Shown: positions 46,019-55,495, counted from the stretch's first letter. The stretch is 64,000 bases of DNA from Acetobacter sicerae (GCF_011516765.1 NZ_JAAABN010000001.1:124001-188000), one strand, 5' to 3'. Program-made: numbers and translations. The notes: generated by a model not told the origin, from the sequence alone.

Positions 46019-47259
46019 GACGCGGTATCCTCCAGAGCAGACTGTTTCTGTTGTGGGCCCTGTTGGCTGGGCCCGTTAATGCCGTTGGCGTTCAGGAAGC
46101 CCTTGATGGCGCGGGTTGCCTGACGCAGACGCTGGGTGTTTTCCACCAGACCGATACGCACGAACCCTTCGCCGTGCTCACCGAAGCCGAGACCCGGCGC
46201 AACGGCGACGCCAGCTTCCTGCAGCAGCAGCTTGGAGAAGGCGACGCTTCCCATATCCCGGAACTTTTCCGGGATCGGCGCCCAGGCGAACATGGAGCCT
46301 TCCGGCTTGGGAACATCCCAACCGGCGGCGTGCAGGCCACGTAGCAGCACATCACGACGGTCTTTATAGAGCTGACGGATTTCCGCCACGCAATCCTGCG
46401 GACCACTGAGCGCTGCGACGGCGGCGACCTGAATTGGTGTGAAGGCGCCGTAATCGAGATAGGACTTGATCCGCGCCAGCGCTTCGATCAGGCGCGGGTT
46501 GCCGGCGGCGAAGCCCATGCGCCAGCCCGCCATCGAATAGGTTTTCGACAGAGAGGTAAACTCGACGGCGATATCCTTCGCGCCTTCGACCGCCAGAATG
46601 GAGGGCGGCACGAGATCACCGAAATAGATCTCGGCATAGGCCAGATCGGAGAGGATAAAGATTTCTTCGCGACGGCAGAACCTGACGATTTCCTTGTAGA
46701 AATCGAGGTCAGCCAGATACGCGGTCGGGTTGGATGGGAAGTTGACGATCAGTGCGGTCGGCTTCGGCACTGAATGACGCACGGCACGCTCAAGGGCGCG
46801 CAGCATCTCGTCATCGGGATAGGCCGGGATGGAACGCACGGATGCGCCCGCGATGATGAAGCCGAACTGATGGATCGGGTAGGACGGGTTCGGAACCAGA
46901 ATGGTGTCGCCGGGGCTTGTGATGGCCGAGGCCAGATTGGCGAGCCCTTCCTTGGAACCCAGTGTCGCGATGACTTCCGTATCCGGATCAAGCTTTACGT
47001 TGAAACGACGGTCATAATAGCCAGCCAGAGCCTTGCGCAGACCGGGAATACCACGGCTGACCGAATATCCGTGACTGCGTGGGTCCGCGACGGTCTCCAC
47101 AAGTTTCTTCACGATATGCGAGGGAGTCGGGCTGTCCGGATTTCCCATACCGAGGTCAATAATATCCTCGCCCCGCGCTCGGGCTGCGGCCTTGGCTTTG
47201 TTGACCTCCGCGAAAACGTAGGGAGGAAGGCGACGGATACGATGGAACTCTTCGGTCAT
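46015..47259 (-). CDS. alaC: Alanine/LL-diaminopimelate-type aminotransferase (fold type I, AlaC-like)
   Basis: A 414-residue PLP enzyme. Conserved features include DLGMGNPDSPTPSHIV near 36-51, ATLGSKEGL near 98-106 (PLP phosphate loop), NFPSNPTA near 175-182, and the Schiff-base lysine in SLSKTYSMAGWRMGF near 240. The family includes glutamate-pyruvate aminotransferases (AlaC) and LL-DAP aminotransferases; AlaC is the commonest annotation for this type in proteobacteria. It overlaps hom by four bases, so a role in aspartate-family or alanine synthesis is consistent. The exact substrate is inferred. Confidence 0.88.
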   Translation of the reverse strand: MTEEFHRIRRLPPYVFAEVNKAKAAARARGEDIIDLGMGNPDSPTPSHIVKKLVETVADPRSHGYSVSRGIPGLRKALAGYYDRRFNVKLDPDTEVIATLGSKEGLANLASAITSPGDTILVPNPSYPIHQFGFIIAGASVRSIPAYPDDEMLRALERAVRHSVPKPTALIVNFPSNPTAYLADLDFYKEIVRFCRREEIFILSDLAYAEIYFGDLVPPSILAVEGAKDIAVEFTSLSKTYSMAGWRMGFAAGNPRLIEALARIKSYLDYGAFTPIQVAAVAALSGPQDCVAEIRQLYKDRRDVLLRGLHAAGWDVPKPEGSMFAWAPIPEKFRDMGSVAFSKLLLQEAGVAVAPGLGFGEHGEGFVRIGLVENTQRLRQATRAIKGFLNANGINGPSQQGPQQKQSALEDTAS

Positions 47260-48055
47260 GACCGGACTGTCCTGAGTGGCTCTTACGGCTCTTGCTGCCA
47301 GAATGGCGGGGAAAAAGGTATAGGAAGGGATGAGGGTGGTGGCAAGGTTCCGACTATCAGCGGGCGTCGCTCTTCCGGCTCCATGATGTCGGGATTCATC
47401 TGAGCCGTAAGAATATTGAAAATACGTGTATCAAAGTATATTGTTTCTATATCGAAACGTCTTGTGCTATCACACCCATGACCGCAGGGAATTCTCATGA
47501 CTGGTAACAGCCGTCTCGTCCGTCGTCTGGTCGGGTGCGTTACTGTCATGATGAGTCTTGTCTGAGGAATGACTGAAGTCCGGGCGTAGCCACTTTCCTT
47601 CAGTCACGTTTATGTTTTTGGTGATAGCCACAGTGATAACAGGGCTGCTCTGGCGTTCTCGGAGGAAACCGTAAAAGCGAAAATCCCGGATACGATCGTG
47701 CTGCCCGCTGCACCGGAAAGCGGTCTGTATTGGCGATGGAAGAACTGGTCCGTTCCAGCAAGGATCAGGTCTGGCCAATGTGGGGGTGCCCTGTCAGATC
47801 ACGCTACCCAAACCCCGGAAAGCCTGTGCAAAACCTGATGCTTATCTGTGGTGAGATGAATATCATCCGACACGCCATGCTCATGCCCTGATAGCCACAC
47901 GAATGGTTGAAGCTCTGCAACTGCCCTGATTTTGCCAGTGATTGCATGAAATCGGAGATCCACTCCGTTTCACTCTTTGCCGGAACTATTGTTTTGTTGC
48001 CTCGTCTCATGCTCTGGATGAGAACAAGAAAAACAATAAGAACCGGTGACAGGTC
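47260..48055. other. Intergenic region with a decayed gene
   Basis: About 800 bases between the divergent aminotransferase and the MFS gene at 48056. The left 240 bases hold the aminotransferase promoter. The middle contains the GDSL pseudogene described separately. The final 125 bases carry the MFS promoter. No intact gene is visible. Confidence 0.6.
47497..47929 (+). pseudogene. Decayed GDSL/SGNH esterase-lipase
   Basis: Starting at ATG 47497 one frame reads a signal-like start (MTGNSRLVRRLVGCVTVMMS), then a stop (TGA), another stop (TAG), and afterwards FSHVYVFGDSHSDN, a degraded copy of the GDSL block I (FGDSLSDNG), then KIPDTIVLPAAPESGLYW. After a further stop and a one-base frame change, YLW*DEYHPTRHAHALIA follows to TGA at 47927-47929; DEYHPT is the DxxH block V of the same family. 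The large middle of the enzyme (several hundred residues) is missing. So an esterase gene with internal deletion and at least four inactivating changes lies here. Confidence 0.75.
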
Positions 48056-49375
48056 ATGCCAGAGCAAAACGTCATTGAGACGCATCCGTCTCAGGACATT
48101 CGTCTGAATCAGATATTCAGCAAGGTTACGCTGCGGCTGATTCCCTACATCTTCGTCTGTTATCTCTTCAACTATCTCGATCGTGTGAATGTCGGCTTCG
48201 CCAAGCTGAGCATGCTGGACAGTCTCCACATGAGCGAGACGGCGTACGGGCTTGGAGCGGGGATTTTCTTCCTCGGCTACATTGCCTGCGGAATTCCCAG
48301 CAATCTCATGTTGGCGAAAATCGGGGCCCGGCGCTGGCTGGCGCTGATCATGGTGGTGTGGGGCTGGCTTTCAACCAGCCTGATGTTCGTTGAAACAACC
48401 ACGGGCTTCTACATCCTGCGCTTTCTGACTGGCGCTGCGGAAGCCGGGTTTTTCCCCGGCATGGTGCTCTACCTCACGCAGTGGTTTCCAGCGCAGCGGC
48501 AGGGCAGGGCGCTCACCCTTTTTATGGCGGCCATTCCGCTTTCCGGTGTGTTGGGAAGTCCGCTTTCCGGCCTCATCATGGATTGGTTCAGTGGAAACCG
48601 TCACGGATTTGAAGCCTGGCAGTGGCTTTTCCTTCTGGAAGGACTGCCGACAGTGCTGCTTGGTGTTGGTATGTTTCTGTTCCTGCGTGATTCCGCCGAG
48701 GAAGTTGCCTGGCTGGACGCAGAGGAAAAGAGGCTGCTGTCAGAGACGCTGACTCAGGATCGGCAAAATCGCCCCAGACAGGCCTCGGCCAGCTTTTCCG
48801 AAGTGGTGCGCAGTCCGGCCATATGGATGCTGGGCCTGCTGTATTTCTGTATTCAGAGCAGCGTGTATGCGATCAATTTCTGGCTGCCGACCATCATCAG
48901 AAACATCGGTTTTCACGATGTAGGCGTCATCGGATGGGTGAGCGCCATTCCCTATCTTGGAGCCTGTTTTTTCATGATTGCGGCCGGGCGTTCTTCAGAT
49001 CGACGCCGCGAACGGCGCTGGCATCTCGCTGTTCCGCTTTTTATGGCTGGCTTTGGGCTCGCCTGTTCCGCCGCTTTTCACGATAACGCACTGCTCTCGG
49101 TTGCGGGGCTGACCATCGCCACAGCGGGGGCGCTGAGCGGTCTGCCGCTTTTCTGGCCACTGAGTAATGGTTTTCTGAGCCCCGAGGCTGCTGCCGGTGG
49201 TGTGGCGCTGATCAATTCACTGGGGCAACTGGCCGGTTTTCTCAGCCCGTATTTCGTGGGCTGGATCAAGGATGCAACGGGCAGAACCGATATGGCCCTT
49301 TACGGACTTGTGGTGCTGGCCCTGCTGGGTGTGACGATCGTTCTGAAAATTCCGGCGGAACGGGTCAGTCGTTGA
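48056..49375 (+). CDS. MFS transporter, anion:cation symporter (ACS) family
   Basis: A 439-residue, 12-helix transporter. LIPYIFVCYLFNYLDRVNVG near 31-50 and the ACS pattern GYIACGIPSNLMLAKIGARR near 79-98 place it in the tartrate/hexuronate/phthalate group (TtuB-, GudP- or ExuT-like). The central loop is short and basic-acidic (SAEEVAWLDAEEKRLL). It stands alone, convergent with the FUSC gene 15 bases away. The substrate is not defined; an organic acid anion is the family expectation. Confidence 0.88.
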   Translation: MPEQNVIETHPSQDIRLNQIFSKVTLRLIPYIFVCYLFNYLDRVNVGFAKLSMLDSLHMSETAYGLGAGIFFLGYIACGIPSNLMLAKIGARRWLALIMVVWGWLSTSLMFVETTTGFYILRFLTGAAEAGFFPGMVLYLTQWFPAQRQGRALTLFMAAIPLSGVLGSPLSGLIMDWFSGNRHGFEAWQWLFLLEGLPTVLLGVGMFLFLRDSAEEVAWLDAEEKRLLSETLTQDRQNRPRQASASFSEVVRSPAIWMLGLLYFCIQSSVYAINFWLPTIIRNIGFHDVGVIGWVSAIPYLGACFFMIAAGRSSDRRRERRWHLAVPLFMAGFGLACSAAFHDNALLSVAGLTIATAGALSGLPLFWPLSNGFLSPEAAAGGVALINSLGQLAGFLSPYFVGWIKDATGRTDMALYGLVVLALLGVTIVLKIPAERVSR

Positions 49376-49390
49376 AACCCGACTGTGCCC

Positions 49391-51409
49391 TCAGGTCTTT
49401 TCGGCTGCCAGCGCTGCCAGCAAGGACAGTGTCTCTTTCAGATCGGCTTCACTGAGTCCGGTTTTCTTTGTCAGTGGGCCAGCCTGAACGACGGCGGAAA
49501 GAGCGGCTCTTTCTTCCGCTCTCAGCAAAAGGCTGGCGTCGTTATACTCCAGCCACCAGACATTGGCGGCTCCCGCAAGCCGCCTGAGCATGAAGAGAAT
49601 GTCGCCGCATGTTCTGAGATAATCAGACCTGCGCAGCCCCTCCAGACGCGTCTGCTGATACAGGACTTCGGCCTTCGTTGAGAACGTGCCAGCCTCACGC
49701 CGGGCGTGCTCGATTTCATGCCAGGGCGCTTTTTCTTCCCGTGCCGCCAGCATGGCGTAGCGAAGGTTGGCAGCGACCGCCGCCATGATCTGTTCCGCCA
49801 GAGAGGGTGCTTTCGCTTCCGGCCAGAGCAGGACGCAGGCCGCCAGTCCCACTAGGCTGCCGATGGTGTTGTTGGCTGCCCGTGAAAGCGCGACGTCCCA
49901 GCCATGAGTCGTGCTGACAAGATCGGTGACGAGCACGAAAAGCTGGGTCATGAACATGACGCACAACGTGTAATTCACGCTTCGCAGGGCAATGGTGACA
50001 GCGGCCAGCGGAAAGATGAGCAGCAGGATCACCGGCATGGGCAGCGTCACACCCATGATGGCCGCAAGAAGGCCGCCCGCCACACTGCCCGCCACCCGCT
50101 CCAGTGCGCGGGGCAAGGTCACGTTCACACTGGGCTGGATGACCACGACCACCGCCATCATCGCCCAGTAGGCGTAGGGCAGGTCGAGCCAGAGAGCTAT
50201 AGCGTAGGCAATCAATACCGCCACTGAAAGCCGCGCCGCGTGTCTCAGGAAAATGGCGTTCGGCCAGCCTTGTCTCCTGGGCAGAGCCGGACTGGTGGCG
50301 ATCTGCTTACCCTCTGCTGTGGTCTGCCACGTCTGCTGAAGGTCCGTGAGGGCGTCCGCACACAGATGGGCGCACCGGGCAAACAGATCACCATCACGCG
50401 GGCCAGCGGTACGCAGGAAACGGATCTGACGGGTCAGGCATTCAGGCCGGGGTTGCGGACTGGCGATTTCGCGTGCCGCGCGCCTCAGGGTCGCGGCAAT
50501 CAGTCCGGCTGTCCGGCGAGCGATCGGGGGAAGAGGGGCCGTAAAGGCGGCATGCTCGAAACCCATGGCCGCGACGAAAATCCGGTCGCCCGCTTCCACA
50601 GTACGCAGGAGCGTTCCGTGCGTGCGACTGTTCAGAACGTCAGCCGAAAGCATCTCCACGCGTTTGCGGGCCTGCTCGATCCGGTTGCGGATATCGCGCC
50701 TGTAGGAACTGATCTCATGGTAGAGCGCGTCACGATCAAGCGCGTTATGTTCCGAGAGCAACGGAAGCCGACTGATCATGTTCGCCTGCTCACGAAAAAT
50801 CGCGGCGCAGGCCTGTCTTTGCGGAACATACGGATCGACGGGCCAGGCAAAGATGCAGATCAGGGCGGCCCAGACAGACCCGCCGACAAACATGCCCGCA
50901 AGATGCACGCCTCCCAGCGGTGTCTGTGGATAGCAGACCGCCACCACGGCGACGATGGCGGCGAGAACGCTGATCTGCGTGGCGACCGGTCCACGCTGAC
51001 GCGCCAGTCCGCAGATGAAAATACAGACGCCCAGAGCGGTGAACACCGGCGCCAGACCATACCCTGAGGCGACGGAAAGCAGCCCGGTTATCAGCGTGCC
51101 TGAAGAACCGAATTTCAGCAGGGTCGCAAGCCTGAGGCGCATCAGGCCGCCGGGATCGACAAGGCAGGTCCAGAAGGCGGCGAAGGCCGACCAGGCCATG
51201 AGTGGCATATCCAGGTACCAGGCCAGCAGCATTACCGAACCGACGGCGACGCCCGCCCGCAGACCTTCGCGCACACCGATCTGTTCCGGCGTGATGCTGA
51301 TGGCGCGCACGCCAAGCCAGTGCGTCACCGCAGGGGGCATCATGCCGCCGGCCAGTTGCATGGTGAAACGGTTGAAGCGTCGGCGAAGAGGGAGGGTACT
51401 CGTTTTCAT
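49391..51409 (-). CDS. FUSC family (aromatic acid exporter-like) membrane protein
   Basis: A 672-residue protein with two repeated halves, each with a bundle of helices (around 50-170 and 350-510), separated by a cytoplasmic helical domain rich in Arg (RRDIRNRIEQARKRVEML near 235). VQPSVNVTLPRALERVAGSVAGG near 400 is the conserved FUSC (PF13515) feature. Members include YccS and p-hydroxybenzoate efflux AaeB. I chose ATG at 51409 (MKTSTLPLRRRFNRF); the frame extends to 51526. The substrate is unknown. Confidence 0.85.
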   Translation of the reverse strand: MKTSTLPLRRRFNRFTMQLAGGMMPPAVTHWLGVRAISITPEQIGVREGLRAGVAVGSVMLLAWYLDMPLMAWSAFAAFWTCLVDPGGLMRLRLATLLKFGSSGTLITGLLSVASGYGLAPVFTALGVCIFICGLARQRGPVATQISVLAAIVAVVAVCYPQTPLGGVHLAGMFVGGSVWAALICIFAWPVDPYVPQRQACAAIFREQANMISRLPLLSEHNALDRDALYHEISSYRRDIRNRIEQARKRVEMLSADVLNSRTHGTLLRTVEAGDRIFVAAMGFEHAAFTAPLPPIARRTAGLIAATLRRAAREIASPQPRPECLTRQIRFLRTAGPRDGDLFARCAHLCADALTDLQQTWQTTAEGKQIATSPALPRRQGWPNAIFLRHAARLSVAVLIAYAIALWLDLPYAYWAMMAVVVVIQPSVNVTLPRALERVAGSVAGGLLAAIMGVTLPMPVILLLIFPLAAVTIALRSVNYTLCVMFMTQLFVLVTDLVSTTHGWDVALSRAANNTIGSLVGLAACVLLWPEAKAPSLAEQIMAAVAANLRYAMLAAREEKAPWHEIEHARREAGTFSTKAEVLYQQTRLEGLRRSDYLRTCGDILFMLRRLAGAANVWWLEYNDASLLLRAEERAALSAVVQAGPLTKKTGLSEADLKETLSLLAALAAEKT

Positions 51410-51793
51410 CGGACCGAACGCAATATAAAAAAGTGAACTGTCACGATAGTGTGAGGCTGCAACAAAGGCGAGAATTATGTCGCAGAACGAATGGCGAAAG
51501 CCCTGTGGCACGTTCTCCGCATCCACGTCATGAAAAGACCATGGAACACTCAGCCTGCATGTATGCCGACTGGCTTTTTCCTAACACTGGACAGAACATG
51601 CGCTGCCACGGCTCAGAGGTCGCTCTGGTAGTCGTGGCCTCAGAGTTGACCGACTTGTCGCGCGTTGTCGTGAAGTGAATTCGTTCTCAGTGATTGAACG
51701 TCATCCTGTGGCGCGAGAGTTGGGGGCGCAAGAGTTGGGTCATAAGAGTGCCTGACCGGGGAAATAGGTGACAGAGCGAGGCATTGCATCAGC
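51410..51793. repeat. Gap with a 15-base tandem repeat
   Basis: About 380 bases between the FUSC start and the end of the first immunity-like gene. Two adjacent 15-base units, GGCGCGAGAGTTGGG and GGCGCAAGAGTTGGG, lie at 51710-51724 and 51725-51739 (14/15 identical). The left part must hold the FUSC promoter (minus strand). No gene is supported. Confidence 0.6.
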
Positions 51794-52345
51794 CTACAGA
51801 TAATTGGGGCGGCAGACATTGAGAGCCCGAATGGCGACGTCTCCGAATTCCTGATTGCTGGCATTGAATGATGTATGAAAGACCTTCCCATGGTTCTCGT
51901 TCGAATACCAGGCTGAATGATTGGTTCCCCGTCCCTTCGATGCGGCGAACCGGACCTGATCCGTCTGCTCAGGTTCCCAACAGACAAAAACCAGAGCGGA
52001 TTTGGTCTGTGCGTCCCGCCAGTCCTTGAAGCCGTATCTCTCCTGAACCCGGGTCCAGAATTCCATGTAGAGCGGAGCGGATTTTTTGTGTTCCGCATCG
52101 ATCTTTTCCTGTGGCAAAGGATATCCACCCCACTCCATGAAAAGATCCCGGCTTGTTTCAAGGGCCTTTTTCAGATTTTCCCCGATCCATTCCGGCGTAG
52201 CCTCCTTGCGATCGATAAATGTGGACCACCCGCTGACAGAGAAAAAACTGCCACCGCGATTATCCATCGAAATCACCGCCACGTACTTTCGCGTACGGAT
52301 CAGATGCGCATAATGTACGATACCGTTTGCACCCGGAGCGACCAT
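51794..52345 (-). CDS. CdiI/DUF1436-like immunity protein (copy 1)
   Basis: A 183-residue cytoplasmic protein. WIGENLKKALETSRDLF near 53-69 and ERYGFKDWRDAQTKSALVF near 101-119 and the ending GDVAIRALNVCR follow the layout of contact-dependent growth inhibition immunity proteins (DUF1436: LG-x-ALxxSR, RYGYKT, late IxxALxLSRC). The neighbouring gene 52488-53111 is a diverged paralogue with the same blocks. The ATG at 52345 lies two bases after the stop of an upstream fragment. No matching toxin gene is in the window, so it would be an orphan immunity gene. The family call is by motif pattern only. Confidence 0.55.
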   Translation of the reverse strand: MVAPGANGIVHYAHLIRTRKYVAVISMDNRGGSFFSVSGWSTFIDRKEATPEWIGENLKKALETSRDLFMEWGGYPLPQEKIDAEHKKSAPLYMEFWTRVQERYGFKDWRDAQTKSALVFVCWEPEQTDQVRFAASKGRGTNHSAWYSNENHGKVFHTSFNASNQEFGDVAIRALNVCRPNYL

Positions 52346-52347
52346 TG

Positions 52348-52458
52348 TCAGGCAATATCCTTCACTTTGAAATCAATGGTTTTGCCTTTAGCAGCGACAC
52401 GGACTTCCGCCTTCTGAAGAGCCAGACAGATCGCTTTCCACTGCTCTTCGGTGGTCCT
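52348..52458 (-). pseudogene. Possible toxin C-terminal remnant before immunity copy 1
   Basis: On the minus strand, after a stop at 52459-52461, a 36-codon frame without a start codon reads TTEEQWKAICLALQKAEVRV and ends KTIDFKVKDIA followed by TGA, two bases before the ATG of the immunity-like gene. Tightly abutting toxin ends and immunity starts are usual in CDI and other polymorphic toxin loci. It is short, so this is a proposal. Confidence 0.4.
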
Positions 52459-52487
52459 TTATCTATGCTGATAGGGAGACAAATCCG

Positions 52488-53111
52488 TCACGCCTTCTCC
52501 TCTCCCCATGGAAGCGGAAGCAACTCGGGCGGCGTGTTGATCTTCTGCCGCCCCGGGGCCTCGCAGCGTGAAAGCGCGACCCTTACCGCGTAGCCCAGTT
52601 CCTCGTCTGAAACAGACAAAGGAACATGCATGTGCTTGTCGGCATATTTCCTGTCTTCGGGCCACGCGCGATGAGTGCCGGTCAACCGTTTGCTCGCTCG
52701 TAGAATGACGAAATCATCGACAAGATAATGCCAGGATGAAAACACCAGATCGCATCTCCGTCCGGCCTGATCTATATCCTTGTAACCGTAACTCCGGGCA
52801 ATATCGTCCTCGAAAGCCAGACGCCTGCGATTGGAAACTTCTTTCATGGCTGCAATGGCCTCACGATCAAGGCAGGGCACTCCCGGTTTGTTGAAATATT
52901 CGCTGCTCACCAGGGCCTTGCGGAAGTTTTCCCCGATCCATGCGTCTGTCGCATCGCCCGGCGCATGGGCGCACCAGCCTGTCCGGGAAAAATACTGTCC
53001 TCGCCAGATTTCCATCGATTCAATGGAGATATATTTCGGAGACAGAATGATGGCTGCGCTTTTGTGATGAAGCCAGCGAATCCGCTCGGGCGTGAGATAG
53101 GTCTGGTTCAT
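52488..53111 (-). CDS. CdiI/DUF1436-like immunity protein (copy 2)
   Basis: A 207-residue protein paralogous to the one at 51794-52345: TDAWIGENFRKALVSSEYF near 54-72, RSYGYKDIDQAGRRCDLVFS near 106-125 and EELGYAVRVALSRCEA near 178-193 match its blocks and those of DUF1436 CdiI proteins (SYGYKT; ALRLALSRC). The ATG overlaps the stop of an upstream fragment by four bases (ATGA). It would protect against a contact-dependent toxin of a relative. It lies just beyond the end of the TonB receptor gene, same strand. Confidence 0.55.
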   Translation of the reverse strand: MNQTYLTPERIRWLHHKSAAIILSPKYISIESMEIWRGQYFSRTGWCAHAPGDATDAWIGENFRKALVSSEYFNKPGVPCLDREAIAAMKEVSNRRRLAFEDDIARSYGYKDIDQAGRRCDLVFSSWHYLVDDFVILRASKRLTGTHRAWPEDRKYADKHMHVPLSVSDEELGYAVRVALSRCEAPGRQKINTPPELLPLPWGEEKA

Positions 53112-53242
53112 GAGGTGGCATCGATTCCAAAAGCAGGAGGCTTGCGCCCGTTCTTCTCATCAGCCGCGATCTTTACAACGGCTCCATAATAAGCCTCGCA
53201 AATCCACGACTTAGTGGCAACAGAGGTCCGGAAGCGCGTAGC
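53108..53242 (-). pseudogene. Possible toxin C-terminal remnant before immunity copy 2
   Basis: A 44-codon frame without a start codon, preceded in frame by TGA, reads TKSWICEAYYGAVVKIAADE and ends PPAFGIDATS with TGA overlapping the ATG of the immunity-like gene. Its composition (charged, helical) is protein-like rather than random. It is best read as the last part of a degraded toxin or effector tail once followed by its immunity gene. Confidence 0.4.
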
Positions 53243-53281
53243 TCACTCTTCTTGCTGGCCCTCTGATTGTCACAGATACAA

Positions 53282-55495
53282 TCAGAGATCCGTGGTGAAG
53301 GAGAACTTGAAGGTTCTCGGCAGACCTTCCAGCAGATAGCCGTTGAAAGCAGAGGACCAGAAGCGGGTGTTGGCGAGGTTATCCACGCCAAAGCGCAGTG
53401 TCAGCGGCTTTCCGTAAGCGGCGAATGTATAACGCGCGGCGAGATCGAAGCGGGTCCAGACGGGCAGGTGAGCCGTGTTCTCCACATTGACCATCTGCTT
53501 GCCGGTATTGACCACGCGCCCGATAACCGTCGCGCCCTTCAGGAACGGCAGGTCATATTCAAGATTGCCGTTGATGGTGTAGTTGGGAATGCCGATTGCG
53601 GTATGGCCATTGTTGACGCCGCCCTGGGTGCGTTTCAGGTCGGCGTCGATGAGCGTCAGGCCGCCGTTGAAGCGAAGCCCCTTGATGATCTCGCCATTGA
53701 CGGTGAGTTCCATGCCCCGGTTCCGCTGCAAGCCATCCTGACGGAAGATCAGCTCTCCGGTGTTGCCATAAGGCTCCGTGTAGGAATTCGGCTGGGAGAT
53801 CTGGTAAAATGCCAGCCCGACATTGAAACGCCCGATGTCATATTTTGCGCCGACTTCGTACTGAACACTCTGATAGGGCGCGAAGATCTGGCCCAGATTG
53901 ACGACATTCGCACCTGTCGCTTCCGGTCCTTTGGAGATACCTTCAATCCGGTTGAAGTAAATCGCGGTCTGACGCGTCGGATGAATGACAAGGCCGACAA
54001 CAGGTGTAAACGCGCCCTTGTTGTATCCGTCCTGAAGAGAGCCATTTGTCGAATAATTGTAGCTGTTATCGAGGATATTCTGATACCGGAACCCGGCTGT
54101 CAGGGCGATCCGGTCATGCCAGAACGTCATCGTGTCGGAAAGATACAGGCTATACAGTTTGGTCCAGTTTGAACGGGTAGGGTCTTTGATATTGCCGCCC
54201 GAAAAATTCTGCTCAGGGGCCGCGAGTTGAGGCGTGTTGTAAAGGTTGCTGTTGAGCGGCGCGGCGTTGTTATAATACATTGAATAGGCCGTGCGGGTTT
54301 CTTCCCACACAGCCGAACCGCCCGCGTTGATTTCATGATGAATCGGCCCCGTATCGACATGGGCCCGAACGCCGGCTCGCGTGCTTTCATTATTCTGCTG
54401 ATATGGCACGTACATGGAGCCAGCAGTGGCGGCGCCGGTTGCCGCATTGTTTACCGTGAGAGTGGAATAATTTCCCTTCTCATCGCTGCCGAGCGCCCCG
54501 AAAGCACCATAAATGGTAATATGTTTTCCGAAGTCATGCTCGATATTCAGCGTGCCGAACAGATAGTTCAGATCAGCATAGGTCCAGCGCTGACCGAAAT
54601 TGTGTGACGGCGCCACCGGACGGGGAACGGTGGTGACACCGGAACCGAGAAAAACACCGCCACGGCCATCCTGAACATTCTGGTTCTGGTAGGCCATGTT
54701 GAGATCAATGCGGGTCTTGTCGTCATGCCAGTCGAATGTGCCGCCAACAACCGCATCGTGCCGCCGTTCATGGTCGATGGAAGTCTGACCGTCCATGCCC
54801 GCCGCGTTCAGACGGAACCCGAACGCCTTGTCCTGACCAAAACGCCGACTGAAATCGACTGCGCCGCCACCCTGTCCATTGCTGGTGTAATCGCCTGTCA
54901 CACGGTTGAGGTCGGTCTTTTCAGCGTGTTTGAACATCAGGTTGATGTTGCCGCCAATGGATGAGCCGCTGGGCGCTGCGCCATTGAGAAACGCACTGGC
55001 GCCATTTAGCACCTGAACCTGATCATAAAGCTGAGGCGAAACAAGCTGACGGGGAACGACGCCATAAAGTCCGTTGATCGAAATGTCGTCGCCATTCACG
55101 GGGAAACCACGAATGACGAACATTTCGGAGAAGTTGCCATAGCCCATGGTCGTGCGGACCGAAGGGTCATTTTCCAGAACCTGCCCAAGTGTCTGGGATT
55201 GCTGATTGAGGATCAGGCTGGAGTTGTAGCTGCGGATGTTGAAGGGAACATCCAGCCCTTTCTTCGTCCCGAGCGCGCCGAGCTGACCGCCGCTGGTCAC
55301 TTCCATGCGATTGCGTCGCGCCGCACGGATGACAATGTTTTCGGTTTTGTCTGACTGAACAGTGGGCTTCACACTGGCCGGGGCTGCTTTTTCGGGCTGC
55401 TTTTTCGTGTCAGGCTCCGCCGCCAGACTGACCGGAATAAAACTGCATGAGGCGAGCAGGATGGATAGCAGACGGGATGCGGACTTTGCAGCCAT
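53282..55495 (-). CDS. TonB-dependent siderophore receptor
   Basis: A 737-residue outer-membrane receptor. A signal peptide (LLSILLASCSFIPVSLAAEP) is followed by a plug domain with NIRSYNSSLILNQQSQTLGQ near 86-105 and IRGFPVNGDDISINGLYGVV near 129-148, then a 22-strand barrel ending in LPRTFKFSFTTDL with the C-terminal aromatic/hydrophobic pattern. Plug and barrel resemble FhuE/FptA-type ferric-siderophore receptors. A possible Fur box lies upstream. No periplasmic siderophore binding protein or ABC importer is adjacent; a GPH-type MFS lies upstream on the same strand. The siderophore cannot be named. Confidence 0.92.
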   Translation of the reverse strand: MAAKSASRLLSILLASCSFIPVSLAAEPDTKKQPEKAAPASVKPTVQSDKTENIVIRAARRNRMEVTSGGQLGALGTKKGLDVPFNIRSYNSSLILNQQSQTLGQVLENDPSVRTTMGYGNFSEMFVIRGFPVNGDDISINGLYGVVPRQLVSPQLYDQVQVLNGASAFLNGAAPSGSSIGGNINLMFKHAEKTDLNRVTGDYTSNGQGGGAVDFSRRFGQDKAFGFRLNAAGMDGQTSIDHERRHDAVVGGTFDWHDDKTRIDLNMAYQNQNVQDGRGGVFLGSGVTTVPRPVAPSHNFGQRWTYADLNYLFGTLNIEHDFGKHITIYGAFGALGSDEKGNYSTLTVNNAATGAATAGSMYVPYQQNNESTRAGVRAHVDTGPIHHEINAGGSAVWEETRTAYSMYYNNAAPLNSNLYNTPQLAAPEQNFSGGNIKDPTRSNWTKLYSLYLSDTMTFWHDRIALTAGFRYQNILDNSYNYSTNGSLQDGYNKGAFTPVVGLVIHPTRQTAIYFNRIEGISKGPEATGANVVNLGQIFAPYQSVQYEVGAKYDIGRFNVGLAFYQISQPNSYTEPYGNTGELIFRQDGLQRNRGMELTVNGEIIKGLRFNGGLTLIDADLKRTQGGVNNGHTAIGIPNYTINGNLEYDLPFLKGATVIGRVVNTGKQMVNVENTAHLPVWTRFDLAARYTFAAYGKPLTLRFGVDNLANTRFWSSAFNGYLLEGLPRTFKFSFTTDL

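Noticed and set aside
47443..47458. Short inverted repeat GTTTC/GAAAC with a TATATC centre
   Set aside because: Only five bases per arm in an AT-rich promoter region; too weak to call an operator without more copies.
51640..52161. A 173-codon minus-strand frame overlapping immunity copy 1
   Set aside because: It lies in another register of the immunity-like gene and its composition is Pro/Arg-rich as for a shadow; the paralogue comparison supports the other frame.
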